Part shown: in pieces, positions 47,921 to 59,545 of the stretch
How the letters are laid out: the number at the start of each line of letters is the position of its first letter
How positions within the stretch are numbered: position 1 is the stretch's first letter
Assembly: GCA_003254925.1 (NCBI GenBank)
Contig: QANZ01005877.1
Coordinates: 1 to 64,000 of the forward strand
Source of the DNA: Chamaecrista fasciculata
Taxonomy: Eukaryota; Streptophyta; Magnoliopsida; Fabales; Fabaceae
Length of the DNA stretch: 64,000 nucleotides
Direction: 5' to 3'
Notes under the pieces: model-generated
Told to the model about the DNA's origin: nothing
Seen by the model: the letters and a program-made list of their open reading frames with translations, nothing else
The model's database searches: none
Position numbers and translations under genes: made by a program

Positions 47921-50580
47921 ATGGCCGACATACATGATCGTGATCGGAGACTACAAATGCACATCGTGAACCCTAGCCCGACCGACCCCCTTGTGCTCTA
48001 TTTGGTGGACCGACATATCGCAGTGGATGTTTGGAATGGCCAGATAGTCTTCATGGTTATTTGGTTTACCTAGTTTTTTTTTTGTACGGTTATTTAATTG
48101 CTTTTATTTATCTTTTAATACCTTTCTATTATCATATTGCAGTAGTCGGCCCGTACTCTCCAGCTACGCCGATGCACACAGTCTCAGCAGTTTCACGGTG
48201 ATCCACCACCGCAGATCGTACCATATCTTGTGCGTGCTGGATTCTATGGAATCTCTTGCATAGTACCATTTACATTTGAGCCCGACTTGATTTCAGCAAT
48301 GATCGAGCGATGGCGGCCGGAGACCCACACATTCCATATGCCGTAGGGAGAGTGCACGATCACTCTCCAGGACGTGGCCATTCAGCTAGGACTACTGTGT
48401 GTTGGGGCCCCACTTGTTGGCCCGACTACAAACAGATGGAGACAATTGGTCGGCCGATTGTTGGGGCGGACACCCCCTTCCAACGAGATGAATGGACAGC
48501 GGTTGAAGATGACATGGCTAGTTCAGAATTTTAATAACCAACAGCTTTCGCCAAATGCCACAGACGAGCAGGTGTAGCAGTTTGCATGAGCGTATATACT
48601 ACACTTGATCGGTGGATGGCCTGACCAGTCAGATAATTTAGTGCACACGCAGTACCTACAATTCCTAGAGGACTTGAACCAGTGCGGGACATATAGCTGG
48701 GGTTCAGCTATACTATCCAATTTGTATAGCGACATGTGTACTGCCACGGCTCCCGGAGCGACAAGAATAGGCGGTTGCCTCCTACTTGTACACCTATGGG
48801 CTTGGGATCGATTCCCATATATCGTTAGCACCACGTTTAAGAACCAAACCACGCGCCCAAGATGAGTTTGTGTTGTTCGGCTTTCCGCGACCACCTTTGG
48901 GACAACGGTATGTGTGTTTCCATGTATATTTATATTTTCCCTTCTATTGACCTTATAGTTTTTACTATATTATACTAATGGTTTTCATTACGTAGGTGGG
49001 CCGCTGTTGATGACCATTACTTGCCTCGTGCTGAATCCGTACAGTGGTACCGCCAATGGATTGATCACCATCGCGGCCGTGAAATATGTATGACAATTAT
49101 TATTATATTTTATAATTTTTATTTTTATTTTATTATGCTTAACGATGCCTTTTTCCAGTTCGTGTGGACGCCATATGAAAATGACGCCGTGGCTGCCCTC
49201 ATCCCTGACTACTGTTTGGTGAACGACAACGTGTGGCGGTCCTCATGTCCCATCATATGTATGAATGTAGTCTAGTGGTACCACCCTGATCGAGTGCTTA
49301 GTCAGTTTGGGATGGCCCAGCACATTCCTCACCCTGCAGTCAACTTAGACGAATTGGGCTTCCACGGGAGAGATCTTAGAGGTCAAACAGACGTTGACTG
49401 GCTAAATAGGAATCATGAATTTGTATAGTATTGGTGCGAGTGGCCCACGAGAGTCTACAGTGTCGAGTGGCCACATAGGCGATTGGCAAGGCTTTCTAAG
49501 TACGGCCAGTGGTATAGGAGTATCACATGGCGATGGATGGACCCTATTGGTGGATCGATCATGTATGCGGTGCGTAAATCATATTCAATTTCCCCTGTTC
49601 ATGTATTTAATATTTTTGACGTATAATCACTTATGTTTACGACTTCATGCAGGTTGAGGCATTGGACCGGTTGGAACAACATGTTGAAGATCCACCGGCC
49701 ACTGTTCCTGAGTTATGCGACATAATGAGGCATATTTGTGTTTATGTGAGGGGGGCATTAGGTGAGGGATAGGAGGCACAGGAGAACATGCTGGCACACA
49801 ATCGTCGGGCACCCGCCAGGCCAAACGTAAATTTTCCAGAAATTGCTCCGACATAGTCACCCCCAAGAAACAAGAGGTGGCAGCAAGGGCATATTTCGTC
49901 TAGAGAACCACATCAGATCATTTACGATCAGCTGTTGCCGCCATTGTCGCAGCCCCCGGCACATGAGGAGCCACTGACAAATACATACCATGTGTCGTCC
50001 CCTGCTTTCCAGGAGCCGCCTTATCAGCAGTCGCCTAGGCATTCATCCCTCGATTTTTCTGGTTTGACGGGATACCTCGGTGATGGTACTTCGGCACCTC
50101 CGTCCTCGTTCAACCTTGGTGGTACTTCGGCCTCGTTAGACATCCCGGAGTCGTCGTCCCGCCGTTCGCAGACTTTTGATTTCCCAGGCTTGTCACTTGG
50201 GGTATCTCTTCCCCAGTAGCAAGTTCATGAGGTACCTTATCAGCAGCTGCCTAGGGAATCATTTGGTGATTTTTCTGGTTTCTCGGGATACTTGAGTGGT
50301 GGTTCTTCGGCATCTCCGGCCTCGTTAGACATCCTGGAGTCGTCGTCCTGCTGTTCGCAGCAAGTTCATGAGGTACCTTTCCTGGACTTGTTGACGGCTC
50401 CTGAATATCCAGTGCAGCACGACATGCCTCTTGTATATCTCTCACAGCATGACATGCCTCCTCTTGTTTCACAAACATTTTCTACGTAGGATGCATTGGA
50501 ATCAATTTTCTCACCGCCCTATCTACGTAATCGAGACACACTCCAACCTCTAGATAGATATACCTCAGGATGAGGCGATG
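47921..50580 (+). pseudogene. PMD gene of MULE 2, heavily degenerate
   Basis: The ATG at 47921 (MADIHDRDRR…IVNPSPT) aligns with the MULE 1 start. PMD motifs are readable across frames: AGFYGISCIVPF, ERWRPETHTFH, GECTITLQDVAIQLGL, WRQLVGRLLG, HLWAWDRFPYI and WRSSCPIICMNVV, then GFHGRDLRG. Stops occur, for example TAG after THTFHMP (about 48343) and TAG in place of the residue after MNVV (49273-49275). The Ser/Pro/Gln tail has repeats of PASLDILESSS type. Introns sit at the same places as in MULE 1. Confidence 0.82.
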
Positions 50581-50639
50581 ACTTGTATAATTAATTTTGT
50601 TACTTGATATAATTAATTTTGTATAATTATTTTTTTATT

Positions 50640-50800
50640 TGTATAATTAAATTAGTTATTCAAAAATTAATAAAAATTATTTACACAAAATCCTAAACCC
50701 TAACCCCCAATAATAAAACCCTAATCCCTAATACCAAAACCCTAAACATACCCTAAACCCAAAACCCCCCAAAACTCTAAAACCCTCGGCCAGGGAGCAG
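50640..50800 (+). repeat. Degenerate telomere-type CCCTAAA stretch in the MULE 2 tail
   Basis: 'cctaaaccctaaccccc', 'aaaccctaatccctaa' and 'aaaaccctaaacataccc' lie between the PMD pseudogene and the palindrome cluster. Confidence 0.7.
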
Positions 50801-50826
50801 AATTTAATTAATTTTGCTCCTTAAAT

Positions 50827-50952
50827 AAATCGCAGCATGTGTTGCGATTTAACATCCTCAAATCACAGCACATGCTGCAATTTGAGGAAATTGAAATCGC
50901 AGCATGTGCTGCGATTTCAATACGAGATAAATCGCAGCATATGCTGCGATTT
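50827..50952 (+). repeat. Four consecutive AATCGCAGCATGTGCTGCGATT-type palindromes
   Basis: Near-perfect or perfect palindromes at 50827-50850, 50856-50887, 50891-50920 and 50929-50952 (the last is perfect: AAATCGCAGCAT and its inverse). All are variants of one AAATCGCAGCAT arm. They occupy the same place relative to the PMD gene and right end as the palindromes of MULE 1. Confidence 0.85.
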
Positions 50953-51295
50953 TTTTTAAATAAAAATTGAAAATAAACGAGATCCACGTAGCACCCATAT
51001 GCGAAATAATTTTTTTTTGGGTGATTAACATATATTTTTTTTGTATTAAATAAAAAAACCATTATATTAATCTTTTTAGACTTAAAAGTTATAGCACAAT
51101 TTCATTAAGATTCCAATTTAGTCATTGGTTAGGAGAAGCATGTCTATGTATATATATTAGGATTTTTGCGCATATATTATGTAATGTTTAAGATAATTTA
51201 AAAGTTATAATTTTATAAACTATTGTAAATAATTTTAGAAAATAAATATAAAATTATTTGATTTTATTAGATGAAGTGTCTCTCTTTTTTTGGCC

Positions 51296-52736
51296 TGAGA
51301 TAAGTGATCAATCCAATTTATATCATGCTTTCTAGAGGTCTTTTATGGTGTTTTATAGTGTTTTTATAGCTCTTAGAGTAGTTTGGGCCTCTAGGTAGAT
51401 TTATTTGAGTCATTGCTCCACAATTGCAACCAGATCATTTTATTGTCTTAAACTATAGTTTTCTCTAGATTTAATTACTTAATTGTATTGATCTTTTATC
51501 TTGAGATATAACACACTTTTCTTGATGCAATTGTATGTTTGAAGGAGCCAAATCCCATGGGAATCAAATGCAAGAGGCCAGAGATATATCGAAGCAGAAT
51601 CAAGTCAGGAGCGAAACAGAGATGAAACACCACTTTTATAGCATCCACTGTTGGCTTGTCGGTTCATGCCTTGCCTGCGAAGTTTGCACAGTAGCGTCCG
51701 ACGTTGGCTTGTCAGCATGCCAGAGTCAGAGAGTCGTCGGCCAAAATCTCATTTTCTACACTAATTGCAATTTTGGAACCAATTCGTTGCCCAACTTAAA
51801 AGAATCGATACCCATGACCTAAGACCCAAGAAAGTAACCTATTTTCGACCTAATAAAAGCCACATTCATTCACAGACACATCAGCCCCCACTCCCCACTT
51901 TTCACTCCTCCCAAACATCCAAAACCCTCATCCCATCTTCTCCATCTTCATCTTCCATGACTTCTCTGAGGTTTGGTAGGGTTAAGGTCGCCTTCCACAC
52001 CATGTGTGGCTAGGAACCTCGAGTTGGAGTAGGAAGAAACGGCTTGAGCACCGGTTCTTCTGTCGAGGGAGTTTTTCATGTTCTTACATTTTCATTTGCA
52101 TTTAATTTGTCTAGTCTTAGATGATAAATTTTTTAATGTAATTGTGGGATTTGATTTGGATTCTTAGCTTGTATTTAAATTATCTTCACATTTCCCATAG
52201 TTGTAACTCTTTGTTAAAAGCTCGATCTTGTGATTATGATGATTAGTAATTATCCTCAATTGCAATTGTTGAGTAGTTTAGCTAGAATCTAAATTTGCCT
52301 TTGTTTTTTGAAGGTTTGTTGGTGATTTTGTTTAGTTGCTTGGTTGAGAGCTAAATGAATTAATTAATAAACCTAAGTCATTGTGTTTACAAGACTAATT
52401 TTAAAATGGCTAATATGTGAAAGTTTCCATTATCAATTTTGTGCAATCATATGCCAAGTCATCCCAACTCCGAGCATTTTATCATATAATCCTTTGCTTA
52501 GTTTCATTTTCTCTGAAGTATAGATTAATTTCTTTTACTATTAACTTTAATAAAACACCTTAAAATCAGTAGTTTTAGTCCTTTTTGTTAGTTTTTAGTT
52601 ACCATTGCAATCTTTTCCTTTAAGCTTGAACCGTTGAACTCCACATACTGGAGTCCTTAAGAGACACGACCCGGTGAGCATCACTAGCTATATTTTAAAT
52701 TATTTTTTTAGGAGCGCTTTACGACAGGCATGATCA
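51296..52736. mobile_element. LTR-like block, copy F (full length)
   Basis: TGAGATAAGTGATCA to GCATGATCA, collinear with copy A. It lies between MULE 2 and gene 8. The array flank 'gatgaagtgtctctc' on its left and 'aagaatctctaa' on its right resume the unit, which supports an insertion later carried along by gene duplication. Confidence 0.55.
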
Positions 52737-52951
52737 ATAAGAATCTCTAAAGTAATGATAATTTTTTTTTGTGAGAAAACTAATGATGATTTTCATACCA
52801 AAAGACTATATTCTGTTATGATTATGATCTTGAAAGGAGTTAATTTTATTTTGATTGATTTTTAAATTTTGATATTTAAATTTAGATTATGATAAAGAAA
52901 TTTGTGAGATGATAAAAGTAATAATTTAATTTAATTTATTTATTTATTTAT

Positions 52952-54002
52952 TTACTTGGTAACATTAATAGCCAATTTCAGACCAAGTGAACAGTGAGAT
53001 GCAAAAGTGCAAATATAATACTGCTTCCCTGTTTCATTCAATTTCACATTCGCAGGACCACTCGTGATTGTAAATATGGCTTTTTTCCCACTACCATCGC
53101 ACGTGTCGAAACCCGCTTTTGTCACCTTCACCACGTTGTGTTTCCCAGTCGAGAAGTTGAACACTGTAACATTCATCCAAATTTACCAATAATTTTATCA
53201 GAAAACCCAAATTGCAAGAATAAAACATCTAAACTAATAATTGGATGTTAAAAAGATCACTTTAGTTGATAGAACAATCTATAAAATTTTAAAATATATA
53301 ATTTAATCTTTAAAGAACTTAAAGATATACTCTTTCACTTAATGAAGAAGACTACGTAAAAAAGAAAAAAAAATTACTATTTAGTACCTCAATTTATGTT
53401 GAGGCAATTAATTAATTCTTAAATAATTAAAATATACTACTAAAATATACCACTCTGTCTCTAAATTATTGTAATTGTCATTGATTTGGTTCTTAGGTCA
53501 AATTCAAGTATCAAATAGGATAAATTTAGTACAAATCCAAAGATCAAATAGCATAAATTTATTACAAATTTAGAGACCAGAAAATAAAAAATTAGTTCAA
53601 ATTCATAGATTAAATCGTCACTAAGGACCAAATAGTTGATAACTGAAATATTTCAGAGATCAAATTGTTTATTTTAATTATTTAAAAACTAATTAGTTGA
53701 CTGTCTAAATTTTGTTTTAGTAAAATCTTTTAAACTATGTTTGAATGGAAGATTAAAGAATAAAAAAGTAAAGTAAGAGAAGAGAAGTGACACATCTTTT
53801 GTTTTAGTTGCTTACCAAGAGTATCGCCTTTGGTGAAGGTCTGATTAGAAGCCCATTTGGTGTAAGTTGAAGCACCACCGGAAGGGATGGTCCAACCGAT
53901 GGAGTCACCCACCACATGTTTGGTTTGAGCCACTGAGCCATGAAAGAACATGGCTAATGCTAGCAGAACAACAACAACTACAAAATTGAGCTTACTTGCC
54001 AT
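52952..54002 (-). CDS. Phytocyanin gene 8: truncated single-domain form with many Lys substitutions
   Basis: Exons 54002-53816 and 53163-52952 (132 residues). The signal peptide has a Val-rich core and ends HGSVA. The cupredoxin domain has His71, Cys114, His119 and Leu124. It differs from genes 4-7 by Lys at TKH, TKW, TKGD, TGKH, GKKA and GKQ, about seven added positive charges. It stops after INVTK like the others. It lies outside the 6.78-kb duplication and is the most diverged truncated copy. Confidence 0.82.
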
Positions 54003-54128
54003 GTTTTTAGCTTTATGTGTTCTTCAAAGGTCAAGTGGCCACTATTTTCTACCACTATAAAATCTTCTCAGTGTTTCCTCCCTTCAATTAGATTGGAGAA
54101 ACTCAAGTGAGGAGAGTCTCTTGGGTGT

Positions 54129-54137
54129 ATATATATA
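54129..54137 (-). promoter_or_regulatory. TATA region of phytocyanin gene 8
   Basis: 'atatatata' about 130 bases upstream of the ATG, next to GGGTGGAGGAGCC. Confidence 0.45.
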
Positions 54138-54291
54138 GGGTGGAGGAGCCTATTCCAAATCCTACTAGATAAAGTTGATAATCACAAAAAGTAAAAAAGA
54201 TTTGGTCAATAAATCTTTTTTTAGTACTTTTTTAAAATCAGATCTTTTTGATTAAATCTTTTAAGGAAATTTTATTAGATAAACATGTAGA

Positions 54292-56400
54292 GTGCATTTT
54301 GTAAGTTGTCATCTCAGATAGTATCTCAGATGTCGTGGCACGTGACACTATAGTGTAAAATACTTGATATTTATTATATTAATGTTTGATATGACACTAA
54401 TTGATATCAAAGATGTAAGATACATATATTTGGTATTCTCTTGTGAATAACATCAATCTTTTTTAAATTTTCACATTTACCCATATTAACATCTTAAAAA
54501 TATATATTGATATTTTTAAAATAAATATATAATTATACAAAAAAACTATATTCATTTATATTTCTATACTAAAAATATATTATTTTATAGTACTGATAAA
54601 TAATTAAGATAACGTTAAGGTACTAAATAGTTGACATTTGTTTAAAAAAAATGAAAGATCATCAAGTGTGTTTCTAATATTTTGGGACTAAATTACAATT
54701 TTATAAATAATTAAATTATAATAATATAGTACTTGATTAATAAATGAATAGGCACTAAATATTGGCGTCATAATAAAAAGGCCAAAGTCCTATTTTGGTC
54801 CTCCAGTTATGTTCAGTGTTTTAAATTGGTCCCCCAGTTATTTTTCGTTCCATATTGGTCCCTCAGTTATGCAAAACTTAACAAAGTTAGTCCCTCTAAC
54901 AGTTTCCATCCATTTTTCTATAAAAAAAAAACAAAAGATAAAATTGATTTCAACTCCTAAAAGTTTAAATTTTTTGCATCAAGACCTTTTTCTCTATAGT
55001 AGAACTAAAATGCAAAAAAAAAGAAATAACTTGGGGTTTTAGTTTATTTCACACCAAAAAATAATCTCTCCCTCACACACACACACACACAAAACCCGAG
55101 CAATTCAAATGAACATGTTGGTGACATTGTTGCTGAGAAAGTCCTTGATCAACCTCTTTCTTCATCGATTTATTCATCCTCCTAGCGTTTTTCCGAATCA
55201 AATAATAGCTCGATTACGAGAAACTGGAGTTCAATGACTGTATGTATATATATATAATCAATAAGAACAGAACAGACCGAATTTCAAGAACCCTAAACCC
55301 AGAGATTAATTGTGAGACTGAAAATAGAATTGGAGAGTGAAGAGAACAGCATCGATTTCGATACGCCATACCGCACGCGATTCTCGCACCTTGTTTATCG
55401 AGAGGAGAAAGAAAAAGTCCGAGCGTGAAGACATTAAACCCTAACCCCTCTCTCTTCTTTTACGCGTCGTTCTGGCGGCTGATCGGAACTCAGAAGCATC
55501 CGACTACCGTACCCTTCGGACGCGGTGGAGCCGGAACCGCAGGCAAATCGGAGCTTCTCCGGCATAGGGCAGTCGCTGAAGAAGGTGAGACCCACGCACC
55601 TAATGTCGTCGAGAAGGCTAACTGGGACGCCGTGGTGACGAGAGAGAGAGATTATTTTTTGTTTGAAATAAACTAAAACCTCATGTTATTTCTTTTTTCT
55701 TACATTTTGGTTCTATTATAGAGAAAAATGTTCATGATGCAAATAATTTAAAATTTTAGGAGTTAAAAATGGATGGAAACTGTTAGAGGGACCAACTTTG
55801 CCAAGTATTGCATAACTGGCGGACTAATATGGAACGAAAAATAACTGGGGGACCAATTTGAAACACTGAGCATAACTGGAGGACCAAAATAGGACTTTGG
55901 CCTAATAAAAAAAGAAAGAAAAGTTCTTCTATTTGCTCCCTAAAGTTACTTCAAGATAACTAATTAGTTTTTGAATAATCAAAATACATTATTTGGTCCT
56001 TGAATTTGAACCTATTTTATATATTTTGGTCTCTAAATTTATACTTAATGAATACTTTGTTATCCTTGAGTTTGTACTAAATATTTTTGGTCCCTGAATT
56101 TGACCAAACGACTAAATTATTAACAATTGAAATAATTCGGAGAATGAGTCATATATTTTGATTATTAAAAAAACATATCAACAAAAAGGATAAAATTGGA
56201 ACTTTAATTGAAAAACGCCCTTCAACCTTGTCATATGAGATGACATAGCTTTTGTGTTGTCATCAGATGACACCATTTTTGTTATTATCTGATGACAAGG
56301 TGTCATCTTAGATTTTGACGTATGACGATGTCATGATGTTATCAAGCACCAGATATCCAAGATACCATAGTATATAAGATGGTGGGCATGAGATGATAGT
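54292..56400. mobile_element. GGTGCGTTTGGTA-family element split by a nested MULE
   Basis: The left end at about 54292 ('agagtgcattttgtaag') and right end at about 56210-56400 ('tgacgatgtcatgatgttat') belong to the family seen at 41858-42670. The MULE at 54780-55902 sits inside. Confidence 0.45.
54780..55902. mobile_element. Pack-MULE-like element (1123 bp) with 9-bp target duplication
   Basis: Long inverted repeats of about 130 bases start GGCCAAAGTCCTATTTTGGT and mirror at the right end. TAATAAAAA lies on both sides (54771-54779 and 55903-55911). The equivalent site in genes 5 and 7 ('cataatagaaaaagaaag', 35465 and 42235) is empty. The interior (about 55060-55680) is GC-richer than its surroundings and contains a short plus ORF at 55425-55676 with no recognised domain, plus a (CA)n run. 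This fits a captured gene fragment of unknown origin. Confidence 0.8.
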
Positions 56401-56910
56401 GTTTTATTTAAATTTTAATTAGTTTATCAATATACTCTACGATGCGTTTGGTACGATGTTATCTCAGATGTCGTAGTATTACAGATGTTGTGGTATGTGA
56501 TACCATAGTATAAGATACTTAATATTTATAATAACAACGTTTAGTATGACTATAGTAGATATCATAGAGATAAGATGCATATGTTTGGTATTCTCTTGTG
56601 AATAACACCAATCTTCGTTAAATTTCCACGTTTACCCCTATTAACATCTTAAAAACAAATATTGATATTTTCGAAATTGAAAAACAAAATCTATTATTTG
56701 GTCCCTAAAGTTACACTAAGTTAACTAATTAGTTTATAAATAATCAAAATACATGATTTGGTCATTGAATTTGAACTGATTTTATATTTTTTGGTCCCTA
56801 ATATTATACTTTTTTTGTTGGTCTGACCCTAAATTTAGACTTAATTAATACTTTTTTATCCTTGAATTTGTACTAATTTTTTTGTCCTTGAATTTGACCC
56901 AAAAACTAAA

Positions 56911-57050
56911 GGCCAAAGTCCTATTTTGGTCCCCCAGTTATGCTCCTTGTTCCAAATACGTCCCCCAGTTATTTTTTGTTCCATATTGGTCCCCCAGTTA
57001 TGCAAAACTTGAAAAAGTTGGTCCCTCTAACGTTTTCTATCCATTTTTCC
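56911..57050. mobile_element. Solitary terminal repeat of the 54780 MULE family, cut at an N
   Basis: Starts GGCCAAAGTCCTATTTTGGT and follows the inverted-repeat text of the 54780 element until the N at 57051. The rest of that element is absent or lies in the gap. Confidence 0.75.
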
Positions 57051-57051
57051 N
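57051..57051. other. Single-N gap truncating a transposon
   Basis: The terminal repeat of a MULE stops exactly here and array-flank-like sequence resumes, so more than one base is probably missing. Confidence 0.7.
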
Positions 57052-57574
57052 ATATATTTTGATTATTCATGGACAAATTAGTTTACTCTTTATAAATTTA
57101 GGAACCGGATAGTAAGTTTTATTAAAAAATAAATCAACAAAAAAAGAGTAAAATTGGAACTTTAATTAAAAAATGCCCGTGCAAACCATTTCATCTAAGA
57201 TGACATAGTTGTTGTGTTATCGTCAGATGACACTCTTTTTGCTGTCATCTAATGACAATGTATTATCTTAGATATCAACATATAACAACAGCATGACGTT
57301 ACCAAACACTAAACCTCTTGTCTCTCCAAACTAGTTAAATATTGTTGAGACTCGAGAGCTTCTTTTGTATTTCGAGTTTCACTTTTTTTTTTTGGACGAA
57401 AATTTCGAGAGTCACTTAGCCCAGCAGCTTCAGTATTCTCTTCTCTAGTTGTGGGCTCAGAGCTAACTATTGGGCCTGTTGCTTGATGGATCCTATCCTA
57501 TTTCAACTTCCTTTTAGCCTCACAAGTTATACCTATATAGATCATCTCAATGTTGACCCTCACACCCAAAGAAA

Positions 57575-57917
57575 GGTCAAATTTTCATTTTGGTCTTAAT
57601 ATTTATCTCACATTCTGTTTTAGTCATTAATATTTTTTCTATTTCATTTTGGTCCTTAATGTTTTTCAACAGTTCCATTTTGACACCTAACTACTGAATA
57701 TAATCATATCTCTCTTGATTCAAGTCTAAATGCAACGAAATTGAAGTTACGATATATTCTTTATGAGTTCTTTATCTTCCCAATTATAATCATCAATAAA
57801 TGAGATTAAATTGGGCCTAAAAATGAGTCTTTCGTTTCATAAAATTGCTTATATCTTTTTCATTTTAAATTTAAATGCGACGAAATCGGAACAATGTAAT
57901 ACTCTTAATAAGTTTTT
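57575..57917. mobile_element. Left part of an 18283-family element, cut at an N
   Basis: It matches the left half of the 18283-19349 element ('ggtcaaattttcattttggt', 'atgcaacgaaattg', 'tgagttcttta') and runs into the N at 57918. Confidence 0.5.
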
Positions 57918-57918
57918 N

Positions 57919-58020
57919 CACACTATAACACTAATAAGTTACAAGTGCATCTTATGCCTTCAACCACACTATAACACTAATAAGTTACAAGTGCATCTTA
58001 TGCCTTCAACCACACTATAG
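57919..58020. repeat. 46-bp tandem repeat (2.2 copies) beside an N
   Basis: Identical units at 57919-57964 and 57965-58010, with a third beginning at 58011. The N at 57918 touches the first unit, so the copy number may be an assembly effect. Confidence 0.8.
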
Positions 58021-58085
58021 CTCAAGTCTTTAATAAATTTCAAATATAATTAATATTCCATATTAAAATTTCTATTTAATATATA

Positions 58086-58436
58086 GGTAAAATTGCACTT
58101 TTGGTCCATTAACGTTTGCTTAGGTTTCAATTTGGTCTCATTACTTTTTTTTTATTGCACTTTTGGTCCCATATCTTATAGTCAGATGAAAAATTGGTCT
58201 CATATGGTACCATATCTTTTTTTATTGTAAATTTGGTCACATAGCTTTGCAAAACGTTCCACCATTGGTCCCATAATGTGGAACCTTTTGCAAAGATATG
58301 AAACCAATTATGCAACTTGAACAAAAGATATGAGATCAATTTTGCAATCTGACCTAAATATATTGAACCAAAAGTACAACATGGGACCAAATTGAGACTT
58401 AGGCAAAAGTTACGAGACCAAAAGTACATTTTAGCC
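58086..58436. mobile_element. 351-bp MULE-type MITE
   Basis: Ends GGTAAAATTGCACTTTTGG and, inverted, GGCTAAAATGTACTTTTGG. Subterminal 'caatttggtctc' and 'gggaccaaattgagac' are also inverted. Flanks TAATATATA and GAATATATA match at 8 of 9 bases. Confidence 0.65.
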
Positions 58437-58589
58437 GAATATATATATATATATATTATAATTTTGTTTATTTATCTAACAACTTTTTTTAAAAAGTAAT
58501 ACTAAAAAATTATATTATATAATAAAAGCACCCGTTCATCGCACATGGTACACTCTGAGTCTATCAGATGCATATCTTCATTCCAAATA

Positions 58590-58955
58590 TTTGTGATTGA
58601 TCATTCCAATATTGAAAAGTACAATTAGTTTTATTGATGTTTTATTTGTGGTTGATCATTCCATAATTTGGGGGTATAATTGATATAAAAAAAAACTTTG
58701 GAGGTACAACTGATACTGATCTCATACTTTAGGAGTACCAAGAGTACTTTTGTCATTAAATATATTCAAAACATTTTAAAATTTTGCCTACAACATCAAA
58801 CAATTATGATTTTTCATTTTACATAGACTTACATATATAAGGGATGAAAAGCTATTTTAATTAAGGTTATAGAGCTATAATTATGTCTTTATTAAAAAGA
58901 AAACAAAATACTATTGAACATTGTGAGTAAAATATTGTTGTATATAGGGAAAATT
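58590..58955 (-). repeat. Inverted copy of 43620-43990
   Basis: Read on the minus strand this segment follows 43620-43990 ('catcccttatatatgtaaat', 'aattgtttgatgttgta', 'ctcttggta'), including the MITE-like motif. Parts also match 32460-32600 and 39230-39370. Confidence 0.65.
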
Positions 58956-59280
58956 TGAATTCATTGCAAAATGTTGTATATAGGGAAATTTTCCAAAATG
59001 TTGATGATCTATATGAATTCATTGCACACTATTCAATTGACAATTCATAAAAGAAGACTAAGAATGTTGTTTATAAGGAAGTGTTTGAGAACGTTAAAAA
59101 ATCATATGGATGTATGTATTGATACGTAGATAAGTGTTGAAGCTTAGACGATGGATTGAAATAGAAATTATGTTATTAACATAGTATTTTGTATATTTAA
59201 TGAATGTTGATTATTTCACTTGAACTGTGCAAGAGGTAAGCAATACATTTCATCTGTAGGATTTAATATTGGGAAAATTA

Positions 59281-59545
59281 CCAATGCAATGCATGGGCCA
59301 AAGCACTAGCTAAGCGTAGTATTTTGTATATTCAACGAATAATGTTGATTAGTTCTACTCAACTGTGTAAGGGCTAAGTAATATGTTTCAACTGTTAATA
59401 TAAACTATGGATTTAATTTTGGCAAGGCTACCCGTGCAACGCACGGGTCAAAGGCTATTAGTTTATTATAAAGATAAATATTTTGTGTGGCAAAACTTTA
59501 GGATTAAATGTTGGCAAGTTTACCCGTGCAACGCACGGGTTCATA
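59281..59545. mobile_element. Three Helitron-like 3' termini
   Basis: The hairpin CCCGTGCAACGCACGGG (7-bp stem, 3-base loop) occurs at 59431-59447 and 59523-59539, with a degenerate form at 59281-59297 followed by CTAG at 59306-59309. A hairpin just ahead of a CTRR end is the Helitron signature. No Rep/helicase coding is present, and the 5' ends are not identified. Confidence 0.45.

Larger units (their letters stand above)
47188..51060 (+). mobile_element. MULE 2: 5'-truncated relative of MULE 1
   Basis: It contains the transposase C-terminal part, a PMD pseudogene in the same order and spacing as MULE 1, subterminal palindromes (50827-50952) and a right end AAATAAAAAAACC at 51060. That end abuts 'attatattaatc', a sequence continuous at 45381 and in other array units. 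The left inverted repeat, the transposase core and the left target duplication are lost to the copia junction at about 47188. Confidence 0.8.

Noticed and set aside
50827..50952. CRISPR-like array
   Set aside because: The repeats are palindromic variants with no uniform spacers, in plant nuclear DNA inside a MULE.
54809..55042. ORF in the left inverted repeat of the Pack-MULE-like element
   Set aside because: It lies in terminal-repeat sequence and is not a gene.
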